In this document: positions 1-5,282 of the stretch, one piece after another
Layout: each line of letters starts with the position of its first letter
How positions within the stretch are numbered: the first letter of the stretch is position 1
Origin: Deltaproteobacteria bacterium
GTDB taxonomy: Bacteria > Desulfobacterota > Desulfobacteria > Desulfobacterales > ETH-SRB1
Length of the DNA: 5,383 nucleotides
Assembly: GCA_019309665.1 (NCBI GenBank)
Contig: JAFDFV010000143.1
Span: forward strand, 1 to 5,383
Reading direction: 5' to 3'
Notes under the pieces: generated by a model
Told to the model about the DNA's origin: nothing
Seen by the model: the letters and a program-made list of their open reading frames with translations, nothing else
Database searches by the model: none
Made by a program: the position numbers and the translations under genes

Positions 1-75
1 AAAATCCTTAATGGTTTTGGCAAGTTTGGTTCTCCGTTTGTCATCAGGTATATCGTAAGAGACCAGATAAAACAC
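1..75 (-). CDS. cas2: Cas2, CRISPR adaptation protein (N-terminal 25 codons, cut by window edge)
   Basis: The minus strand from a GTG at 75 encodes an N-terminus beginning MFYLVSYDIPDDKRRTK and running off the window at 1. This matches the first beta strand and following loop of Cas2, including the conserved Tyr-Asp-Ile-Pro-Asp-Asp segment whose first Asp lies at the dimer interface. Cas2 is the dimeric core around which Cas1 assembles to integrate new spacers. GTG is chosen because Cas2 proteins normally begin two or three residues before the YLVSYDI strand, and a GGAG lies 11 nt upstream (90-87). The frame is open further upstream to a TAA at 171-169, but those 31 extra codons run through the 9-bp repeat array and do not look like protein. 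Only about a quarter of the gene is visible, so its integrity cannot be judged. Confidence 0.85.
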   Translation of the reverse strand, partial: MFYLVSYDIPDDKRRTKLAKTIKDF

Positions 76-80
76 TCGGG

Positions 81-122
81 CTATATCTCCAGAACAAATG
101 GAATATACGGGCTGCCATTTCT
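81..122 (-). pseudogene. possible 3' stub of cas1
   Basis: Just upstream of cas2, one minus-strand frame reads RNGSPYIPFVLEI and then stops at TAG (83-81), five nt before the cas2 GTG. Many Cas1 proteins end in a Tyr-x-Pro-Phe type tail, and cas1 normally lies directly before cas2, so this could be all that remains of cas1. An in-frame TAG at 125-123 and the repeat array from 139 close it off on the 5' side. Thirteen codons are too few to prove homology. The adjacent cas2 frame is also open here, so the assignment is tentative. Confidence 0.3.
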
Positions 123-138
123 CTATTTCAGCTTTTTC

Positions 139-167
139 ACCACGAAGCACACGAAAACCACGAAGAA
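139..167 (+). repeat. left inverted repeat, three 9-bp CACGAAG units
   Basis: CACGAAG-type heptamers begin at 141, 150 and 159 with an exact 9-bp period (the second reads CACGAAA). The array points inward toward the GxxExxY gene and starts two nt after that gene's stop codon when read on the minus strand. It mirrors the array at 540-568 with four mismatches in 29 positions. Confidence 0.9.
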
Positions 168-168
168 A

Positions 169-540
169 TTATAAAACCATTCGTTTGATTCCTGTCTTAA
201 TAAGTTTAACATTGAAATTTATTAATAACCCGATTGATACACTGGAAAGTTTCATATACGTTAGCAGTTGCGCTTGATGGATTGGCAATATTTTATCCAC
301 GCTTTTTAATTCAACAATAATGGCTTCATCGACCAACATGTCAATCCGATAGCCGCAATCAAGTTTGATACCTTTGTATTCCACAGGAAGTGGACATTGC
401 AATTTGAAGGGGATGCCTGACATTTTCAACTCATGGGCAAGACACTGTTCATAAGTTGACTCAAGCAAACCTGGTCCTAAATGCCGATGCACTTCTAACG
501 CGCATCCAATAACTCGATTTGATAATTTATCAAATTCCAT
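169..540 (-). CDS. GxxExxY family protein, PD-(D/E)XK nuclease-like
   Basis: This 123-residue protein belongs to the GxxExxY family (TIGR04256; PDDEXK_3-like fold). The name motif is present as G24-LL-E27-ST-Y30, after the usual N-terminal helix (residues 5-22). A nuclease-like core follows: D67 in YRIDMLV, E77-L-K79 in IIVELKS, and Q91-LLT-Y95 in HQAQLLTY. These match the D...ExK...QxxxY pattern of PD-(D/E)XK proteins. Length is normal for the family and the gene looks intact. The biological role of the family is not established. The gene starts 54 nt after the stop of the broken RT gene and lies between inverted 9-bp-repeat arrays, one of which supplies its Shine-Dalgarno. It is not a known CRISPR component and looks like an insertion that took the place of cas1. 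The start is well supported by the AAGGA spacing and by family length. Confidence 0.85.
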   Translation of the reverse strand: MEFDKLSNRVIGCALEVHRHLGPGLLESTYEQCLAHELKMSGIPFKLQCPLPVEYKGIKLDCGYRIDMLVDEAIIVELKSVDKILPIHQAQLLTYMKLSSVSIGLLINFNVKLIKTGIKRMVL

Positions 541-568
541 TCTTCGTGTCCTTCGTGTCCTTCGTGGT
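540..568 (-). repeat. right inverted repeat, three 9-bp CACGAAG units
   Basis: On the minus strand CACGAAG occurs three times, at 566-560, 557-551 and 548-542, with an exact 9-bp period. The first two units read CACGAAGGA and the third reads CACGAAGAA, whose last A is the A of the GxxExxY start codon. The array therefore forms the whole 5' leader of that gene. Confidence 0.9.
549..553 (-). promoter_or_regulatory. ribosome binding site of the GxxExxY gene, formed by the repeat unit
   Basis: AAGGA in the second CACGAAGGA unit lies eight nt before the ATG at 540, which is near-ideal Shine-Dalgarno spacing. The next unit out carries a second AAGGA nine nt further upstream. The repeat thus appears to supply translation initiation for the cassette gene. 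Confidence 0.55.
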
Positions 569-594
569 TTAATATGTACCTTATATCTATCCTG

Positions 595-1085
595 TCAGTA
601 GTTCTTATTCTTTTTGAGAAGATAGGCATCAATGTTGAAAGGCTTTGGATAAAAAAGGACATTATGTTTCTTTTTTGGCCGGTCAAAAGGCGTCATAATC
701 ATGCTCTTGATAAACATGACACCAAGATACTTGAATCCCTGATCAAAAGTTGTGATCTCTTCTTCATCTAATTCCAGCAGGAGTTTTTCAAGAACCTGTT
801 TTGACAATTCCAGTCCTTTTTCCGCATTTTCTTTCTTTTTGCAAAGGATAACATAGTCATCAGCGTAACGAATGTACTTATATCCTTTGCGCAATAACTC
901 TTCATCCAATTCATCCAGAAACAGGTTTGTCTTTCCAACTCATCCTGCAATCTTGCAAGATTCAGATCAAGGTTTTCTTCAAAACGCTCAATGGTCACGC
1001 CATCCACACCTGCACAGCCATGGTTTTCCTTAACGTGCTGGAAGGCGGAAGAGAGTGAAGAATGATTGATAGGAAATTCTTTCAT
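595..1085 (-). pseudogene. CRISPR-associated / group II-type reverse transcriptase, internally deleted and frameshifted
   Basis: Two fragments of one reverse transcriptase lie in different frames. The 5' part (from ATG 1085, or a TTG at 1091 that overlaps the Csx3 stop) encodes about 52 residues with the N-terminal RT0-type segment GCAGVDGVT and a following LARLQDELE helix. Translation then leaves the RT frame and ends at 768. In another frame, from about 937 to 595, comes NLFLDELDEELL, the catalytic YIRYADDYVILCK block (RT5), an RT6/RT7-like stretch ending FKYLGVMF, and a basic tail DRPKKK. The tail resembles the RT part of RT-Cas1 systems. About 150 residues carrying RT1-RT4, including the first catalytic Asp of FxxDIxxFF, are missing, so activity is very unlikely. 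The join lies near 930-940, around ACAAAC. Intact relatives copy RNA-derived spacers for Cas1-Cas2. No cas1 follows: the GxxExxY cassette begins 26 nt after the stop. Confidence 0.85.
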
Positions 1086-1087
1086 AT

Positions 1088-1327
1088 TCAAAATGGATTG
1101 TGGTCAAATATCACCACATCGCCGGTTACAGGCGACCGGTATGTCAGTTTTTTCGCCTTGCCATGAAGAGCATGAGCAACTGATAGATAGAGCCAGACAG
1201 GGGCTTTGCCGGTGAGGATTATTTCGTTTCCTTCACCGGCTTGCTTGAGAATTTTTTTGATGTATGTTGGCATGGCTGAAAGTTTGGCTGATTCCGTATA
1301 AAACGTATCAAGATCAATTATTATCAA
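1088..1327 (-). CDS. csx3: Csx3-like protein, candidate ring nuclease (Crn3 family), TTG start
   Basis: The 79-residue product (MIIIDLDTFYTESAKLS...) resembles the core of Csx3, a small type III accessory protein; characterised members bind and cleave cyclic tetra-adenylate. The best match is the segment from residue 35: IILTGKAPVWLYLSVAHALH (G40-K-A-P-V-W-L-Y, H52, H55), followed by SPVTGDVVIFDH (D75, H76). This parallels the G+GP+WLY...H and DPRLGGAVVV patterns of Csx3. The DPR triad appears here as SPV, so catalysis is uncertain and binding alone is possible. The TTG at 1327 is preferred: AGGAGG at 1342-1337 precedes it by nine nt, the resulting start is family-like, and it overlaps the stop of the CARF gene as TTGA. 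An ATG at 1384 would add 19 residues lying inside the CARF gene, with no Shine-Dalgarno. Linkage to a CARF-like effector fits a role in switching off or tuning its signal. Confidence 0.65.
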   Translation of the reverse strand: MIIIDLDTFYTESAKLSAMPTYIKKILKQAGEGNEIILTGKAPVWLYLSVAHALHGKAKKLTYRSPVTGDVVIFDHNPF

Positions 1328-2259
1328 AGACCGAAGCCTCCTGTGTGTGAAGAAGCAAGTATGACATCGTAACTGAGGGCACAATTTTGACCGCTTGTTT
1401 GTAGATACTGTGCTTTTATTTTTTTGTTAAATGTTATTGCCGCCCCCACAATGCTGGTTGGCTTTTGCCCTCCGGTAATATCAATCATGATATCTTCCTC
1501 GGCATTTTTAAACATCTTGAGGCCAAGTAGATACACAAAGGCATCGGTAAGCTTATCAAAACTCTCAAAGTCCAGTCCTTGAAAATCAATAAATTCCTTA
1601 GATTTGAAGTCATTAGCACGATTTATAAAGGCTGCGTCTAAATGATTTGGTTCGCATTTTTTTTGAAGCAATAAGTAGAAGCAGATGTTGTTTAATTCAT
1701 TGTATTTTCGGCAAATATTAAGGAATAAGTGTGCCTGATCAAGGGATTTTTCAGAACAAATGAGCGTTATTGTCTCAAGCGGTTTTTTTAAATGATGGTT
1801 AATAGCTCGTAAGGGCATTTCCCAACTCCACTTCACCCTGTTCACCTTGGACTCTTTGGTTTTTTTCATAATTTCAAGATCTTCAGTAATATTATCAAAA
1901 TGAAGTTCTAATCCATCTGGGACTCCATCAACGAAATTGCTTCTCGTGGTATCAAGACTTGAAAGAAAGAGTATAAGATGTTTTCTCTTTTCGGCATCCT
2001 CATTTGAGAAATACCTTGTACGGGGCCTGAAAAACGCATCTCTTTGATAATAAAAGCATATCGCGAAAATTGTGAAAAGTATAATATAAATAAACCGAGC
2101 TAAAGAGAAGCATCCAATAGTTCCAGAACTCCACACACTAAAGGTTCCCATAAAAGCATCTGCGGCCCAGTTTGCGCTGAGAACAGTACAAGCAGCTACT
2201 ATCCAGGGCAGCACTTCGCTAAATTTTTGCCAATTTAGTTTTATCATTTTGTTTAACAT
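1324..2259 (-). CDS. two-helix membrane protein with C-terminal CARF-like domain, putative type III signalling effector
   Basis: This 311-residue protein has two hydrophobic segments near the N-terminus, about residues 16-36 (VLPWIVAACTVLSANWAADAF) and 48-71 (rich in LARFIYIILFTIFAICFYY). A cytoplasmic region of about 220 residues follows. Its C-terminal half shows CARF/SAVED-type features: HLILFLSSLD as a first beta strand (94-103), WSWEMPLRAI (145-153), TITLICSEKSLDQA (163-176), and MIDITGGQKPTSIVGAAITF (258-277), the DxTGGxK signature. CARF domains bind cyclic oligoadenylate made by Cas10. Membrane-anchored members such as Cam1 act on the membrane instead of cleaving nucleic acid. No HEPN or nuclease motif is visible, so a membrane effect is the likely output. 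The start is ATG 2259, with GGAG upstream and the 5' region clear of the RAMP gene, which ends 22 nt earlier. A longer frame from 2337 is open but lies in that gene. The 3' end overlaps csx3 by 4 nt. Confidence 0.75.
   Translation of the reverse strand: MLNKMIKLNWQKFSEVLPWIVAACTVLSANWAADAFMGTFSVWSSGTIGCFSLARFIYIILFTIFAICFYYQRDAFFRPRTRYFSNEDAEKRKHLILFLSSLDTTRSNFVDGVPDGLELHFDNITEDLEIMKKTKESKVNRVKWSWEMPLRAINHHLKKPLETITLICSEKSLDQAHLFLNICRKYNELNNICFYLLLQKKCEPNHLDAAFINRANDFKSKEFIDFQGLDFESFDKLTDAFVYLLGLKMFKNAEEDIMIDITGGQKPTSIVGAAITFNKKIKAQYLQTSGQNCALSYDVILASSHTGGFGL
1337..1342 (-). promoter_or_regulatory. AGGAGG ribosome binding site that fixes the Csx3-like TTG start
   Basis: A perfect AGGAGG lies inside the last codons of the CARF-like gene, nine nt before TTG 1327. 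It is the strongest initiation signal in this part of the operon and decides the non-ATG start of the 79-residue protein. Confidence 0.75.
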
Positions 2260-2281
2260 TATTTCCACAGCTCCACGTCTG

Positions 2282-3682
2282 TTAATACAATACACGTTTC
2301 GAAGCACTTGGTCCCCACAAAATAAACCATGCCCCAACCTCTTGTAATTTCTTCTTACTTTGGCAAGCTTTTCTTGGTCTCTTTATTTCCTTGCCTTGCG
2401 TATCTACAAATACCAACTTATCATCATAAATTTCTTTTAGCCACGCAGCCTCCTGATCCTGACTCACTTTTGGCGCCGGTTCTTTTGGCGGTTCAGTTGC
2501 AACGTCATCAGGCCAGTACGGACGTCCGCCTTTCATTGCGTTTCCGCCAAAAACACCTCTGGCATCAATAGGATCATTCGGATAGTTTGTGAAATCGGAA
2601 GGATATCCAATTTCGCCGGTATCATCATCTTTGTTAAGTCGCAGGATTTCGATAAGGGCTGATGGCAACTTTTTCTTGTCTTTCTTCAAGGAATACCAGG
2701 TTGTGTCTTTCGTAGGATTCCAGTCTTGGTAACGATCAGACCCTTTTGCAATAAAGCTTTGATCTCGGTCGATTGTGATGCGGCAGCTCCCTAGACCGAT
2801 AGCTTTCCCTAACCCTATTTTATGTCCAAGGCCCTCATAGAGTTCCAGCGCCAGAACAAGGTATTCAAATTCTTCTTTGTCGAGATTCTCCACATAAACT
2901 TCAAATCCAAATCTGGTTTTAACCGGTGCATATTCTTCGATTGCGATGGAACGGCGCGCTTCATGCTCATTTACAGAGAATTTAGTATCTTTGCCATGAT
3001 GATAGTAAAATTTACGCCCGGCAATAGGGCCGTTTCTTTGCCCCTTTTTTCCGTAAGTGGGATGATGGCTTGGTTGGGGGCTGGAAAGAACCTTCAAGAA
3101 ACAAAAGGGTTTGCTGCTGACAGATTGATTTGCTATCGGAGGTTCAGGCTCAAGGTTTCCTTTAACAAGAAACGCATCAATAAATACAACTCTCCCCTGG
3201 CAATGGAATTTATCGCCCCTTATAGTACCGAACAGCCTGCAGGCAGGACAAAGGTTGTGCGGGTTATTGCATTCAGCATTTTTATGTCCAGTAATATCTT
3301 TATATCCAATAGTGGTGACCAACTTTAAACAGGAATTTGTAATTACCTCATATACTGAACGAATCATCCCCTTTAGCGACGTGCCCTGTAAAAATATCTG
3401 ACCGCGGCTATTGCGAAGAAATTTGAAACAGTTAACCTTACAAAGGTCACCACGTTTTGCTCCGCTTGTAAACTTCAATGGTTTTCCGTTGTTGCCGATT
3501 AATTGATATAAACGGGGATTTCTCTGGTCAATGGAAATAAGCGGACTCAAAGCTTCGAGAGTGCATTTGAGCATACCACTATAGTTGTCCTTATGAAGCT
3601 TTAACTTTCCAGGGTAGCCGTTGGAACGCTTCGGCTTATCGGATTTCAATGGCACAAAGTTATACGGATTTATCTGTGTCAT
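2282..3682 (-). CDS. TIGR03986-type RAMP (Cas7-like) protein of a type III-D effector complex
   Basis: This 466-residue RAMP protein is probably a backbone subunit that wraps crRNA in the type III effector. Visible landmarks are the N-terminal beta strand GMLKCTLEALSPLISID (36-52), the crRNA-contacting motif IFLQGTSLKGMIRSVYEVI (96-114), a Cys cluster C138...C145-PA-C148-RLFG that probably binds zinc, GRVVFIDAFL (163-172), and the glycine-rich RAMP loop GLGHKIGLGKAIGLGSC (284-300). About 165 residues follow the loop, rich in charge, Pro and Gly, with no motif I recognise. The family usually also carries a long C-terminal part. ATG 3682 overlaps the Csx19-like stop (ATGA) and follows GGGAGAGA. 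The very C-terminus (about 440-466) extends over a stretch also open in the downstream gene's frame, so a small frameshift at the end cannot be excluded. D52 in the first loop is a candidate target-cleaving Asp, but this needs an alignment. Confidence 0.85.
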   Translation of the reverse strand: MTQINPYNFVPLKSDKPKRSNGYPGKLKLHKDNYSGMLKCTLEALSPLISIDQRNPRLYQLIGNNGKPLKFTSGAKRGDLCKVNCFKFLRNSRGQIFLQGTSLKGMIRSVYEVITNSCLKLVTTIGYKDITGHKNAECNNPHNLCPACRLFGTIRGDKFHCQGRVVFIDAFLVKGNLEPEPPIANQSVSSKPFCFLKVLSSPQPSHHPTYGKKGQRNGPIAGRKFYYHHGKDTKFSVNEHEARRSIAIEEYAPVKTRFGFEVYVENLDKEEFEYLVLALELYEGLGHKIGLGKAIGLGSCRITIDRDQSFIAKGSDRYQDWNPTKDTTWYSLKKDKKKLPSALIEILRLNKDDDTGEIGYPSDFTNYPNDPIDARGVFGGNAMKGGRPYWPDDVATEPPKEPAPKVSQDQEAAWLKEIYDDKLVFVDTQGKEIKRPRKACQSKKKLQEVGAWFILWGPSASKRVLY

Positions 3683-4272
3683 TCTCTCCCCCCCTCTTGC
3701 TCATCATTTTTCATCTCGAAACCAACACAACGCATGAATTCTCCTTTGTCTTCATGGCGATATCTTCGAACCACGATACGCGGAGTTTGACGATTCTTTT
3801 TTGCCTGTTCAAATTTTGTTTTATCAAATTTAATCGGATATTTTTGGACTTTCGGAATTTCATTGGCATAAAAAAGGGGGCCACCAGCAGGATTGCTTTC
3901 AGGATCATCTTTAGGATCAATCCAATTTCCCCAAAGAATCATTGAGGAATCATTTCCGTCTTTTTCAATGACAAGCGGCTCTTTATCATGCGGCTCTTTA
4001 AAATCTTCGGACAAATCCCCTTCATCCAAAATCAGCACAGCATGTATTGATTTGTCAGGATCAGGATTGCTTTGCCAGCGATATTCCCCTTTATCCCCAA
4101 AGAGTCGTCCCGATGGCCATGTGTCAAGATTGTCCCAATCCGGCACTTCGTTTTTATGGGCAAGCTGTGCCTGCATTATCCCTTCCAGCCATGCATAACG
4201 AAATGAATTCATCAGATCCGTAAGATCTGGATGTCCCTTTAAGTCTTTGGCAAAACCGATGATCGGACTCAT
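3679..4272 (-). CDS. csx19: Csx19-like (TIGR03984) type III-D CRISPR-associated protein
   Basis: This 197-residue acidic protein has the features I associate with Csx19: an aromatic N-terminal helix FRYAWLEGIMQAQLAH (24-39), the central block SGRLFGDKGEYRWQ (54-67), a beta strand HAVLILDEG (77-85), MILWGNW (111-117), and a C-terminal RRYRHEDKGEFMRCVGFEM (169-187). Csx19 is a subunit restricted to III-D complexes. It lies between two RAMP genes, with 4-nt ATGA overlaps at both ends (4272-4269 and 3682-3679), so its product is probably made in step with both neighbours. ATG 4272 is preceded by AAGGTGAT, which is adequate as a ribosome binding site. The middle (86-135) is rich in Asp, Glu, Pro and Gly and is probably loops. 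Identification rests on the RLFG...GE..W and ILWG...Y...D patterns and on context. The position is diagnostic even if the family name should prove wrong. Confidence 0.7.
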   Translation of the reverse strand: MSPIIGFAKDLKGHPDLTDLMNSFRYAWLEGIMQAQLAHKNEVPDWDNLDTWPSGRLFGDKGEYRWQSNPDPDKSIHAVLILDEGDLSEDFKEPHDKEPLVIEKDGNDSSMILWGNWIDPKDDPESNPAGGPLFYANEIPKVQKYPIKFDKTKFEQAKKNRQTPRIVVRRYRHEDKGEFMRCVGFEMKNDEQEGGRE

Positions 4273-5282
4273 ATCACCTTCTCCTTTGCCTGGTGTTTAA
4301 CTTTTTCTGCACGACCTCGAATCTCTTCTATATGTTTGTTGAAAAATGGAGCAATTTCGCTCCAAAAAGCATCTATATTGGTAACAGTCACGCTTTGATA
4401 CAAAGACAAACCGTCATTCTTCTTAGCTTCGAAATGTTCAAAAGAAGGCGCTTCGCAAGTGCTTATGTCGTAATAATCGCGCTCTGTGGTACTACTCATG
4501 AGGCTACCCATATGTTCAATTTGAGTAGAAATTTTGGGATAGGTCAAAATAATTTTCGTGATTTCTCCTTTGACCTGCCCAAAGCCTTTGGTCTTGCCAT
4601 AACCGATCGGCACCAGACTCTTTTTAAAGTCCCGAAAAACGTATGCAAGAAGACCGAGCTGCCATAGCTCAAAATTAACGACTGTAACGGACGTGGTAAA
4701 CTTGGTATTTTCCAGAACGTGATAACGCATGTTGGCTCCATTGAAAACCCCGCCAGTAAATCTATCAATTCCAATCATATCTCTATAAACAGATTCATAG
4801 TTCCCTATCCCTATATCGGCATCGGTGAAGCATATGCGACTGGCAAGCCCGGTGCATCCGAAAAGTTTGCATGCAGAACATGCTGTAGCATACTTGCTCC
4901 CATTATTTTCCCCTTCTCCCAAACGCTTTGAACATCCAATGTTCTTTTTGTTTTTTTGTTCAAAAGGGTTGCAAGCTGTCAAATGAGGAGGAGCATCTGC
5001 AGGAAGCAGGGATCGAATAATACGCTCTGCCAAAGCACGAAAGGGGCCCCGAATGGAAGTGCCAGGGACATAAAACGGCATTTCGGGTGGTTTGTTGTTA
5101 CAGCTCTTAGCTACCGTTTCAAGCTCCTTTTTACTGAGATGACTCATAAACAGGCAATCAGGAAACCCCTCTTCTTTGCTTCCTTTTTTACAGTCAGCAT
5201 ACCTTTCATCCCGTATAAGAAACGGCCCTTTGCATGTTAATTCCCACTGAAATACAGCCTCACAAAGTCTCCGTTTCAGCAT
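4269..5282 (-). CDS. cas7: Csm3-like Cas7 RAMP protein of type III effector
   Basis: This 337-residue Cas7-type RAMP protein has a first strand EAVFQWELTCKGPFLIRD (8-25), the motif FYVPGTSIRGPFRALAERI (70-88) found in Csm3/Cmr4-type subunits, and four Cys (C104, C117, C135, C138, the last pair in CSACKLFG) likely to bind zinc. Next come ASRICFTDA (147-155), RDMIGIDRFTGGVFNGA (167-183, the thumb region), ELWQLGLLAYVFRDF (205-219), and the glycine-rich loop PIGYGKTKGFGQVKGEI (225-241). The C-terminal 90 residues are helical and charged. Such subunits line the crRNA and cut the bound target RNA through an Asp in the loop after the first strand. Here D25, D30 and D42 are candidates. Start choice: ATG 5282 follows AGGAGG by seven nt and overlaps the upstream stop (TGATG). 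A frame open from ATG 5300 would place the Shine-Dalgarno inside the protein. Confidence 0.85.
   Translation of the reverse strand: MLKRRLCEAVFQWELTCKGPFLIRDERYADCKKGSKEEGFPDCLFMSHLSKKELETVAKSCNNKPPEMPFYVPGTSIRGPFRALAERIIRSLLPADAPPHLTACNPFEQKNKKNIGCSKRLGEGENNGSKYATACSACKLFGCTGLASRICFTDADIGIGNYESVYRDMIGIDRFTGGVFNGANMRYHVLENTKFTTSVTVVNFELWQLGLLAYVFRDFKKSLVPIGYGKTKGFGQVKGEITKIILTYPKISTQIEHMGSLMSSTTERDYYDISTCEAPSFEHFEAKKNDGLSLYQSVTVTNIDAFWSEIAPFFNKHIEEIRGRAEKVKHQAKEKVI

Larger units (their letters stand above)
139..568 (-). mobile_element. 430-bp GxxExxY cassette bounded by inverted 9-bp-unit repeats
   Basis: The GxxExxY gene is enclosed by two 29-bp arrays in inverted orientation (139-167 on plus, 540-568 on minus) that match at 25 of 29 positions. 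Each array has three copies of a 9-bp unit built on CACGAAG. Outside one end lies the end of an RT gene, and outside the other lies cas2. The insert therefore sits where cas1 is expected in an RT-cas1-cas2 module. It has no transposase, and I see no convincing target-site duplication. Calling it mobile is inference from the inverted-repeat structure and from its position inside an unrelated operon. It could instead be a passenger mobilised by another element or by recombination between dispersed CACGAAG repeats. Confidence 0.55.

Noticed and set aside
139..167. Short tandem repeats near cas2 as a CRISPR array
   Set aside because: The units are 9 bp with no unique spacers, they occur only three times per side, and the two sides are inverted to one another around a gene.
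495..686. Small minus-strand frame containing HEGHEGHEE
   Set aside because: It is the translation of the 9-bp repeat in another frame and overlaps both the RT pseudogene and the GxxExxY gene; the peptide pattern only reflects the repeat.
570..771. Plus-strand 65-codon frame as a small membrane protein
   Set aside because: It is antisense to the conserved C-terminal RT fragment and has no supporting start signal; its hydrophobic start comes from the reverse complement of Asp/Lys-rich codons.
1324..2337. N-terminal extension of the membrane CARF-like protein to ATG 2337
   Set aside because: The 26 extra residues lie mostly inside the 3' end of the RAMP gene and have no ribosome binding site; ATG 2259 has GGAG upstream and starts just before the first hydrophobic helix.
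2822..3328. 168-codon plus-strand frame
   Set aside because: It is antisense to the conserved core of the large RAMP gene, including its glycine-rich loop and Cys cluster, and its translation shows no family features.
3893..4198. 101-codon plus-strand frame rich in Ser and Pro
   Set aside because: It is antisense to the Csx19-like gene, which has coupled start and stop codons and family motifs; the Ser/Pro bias is that of a reverse-complement shadow.
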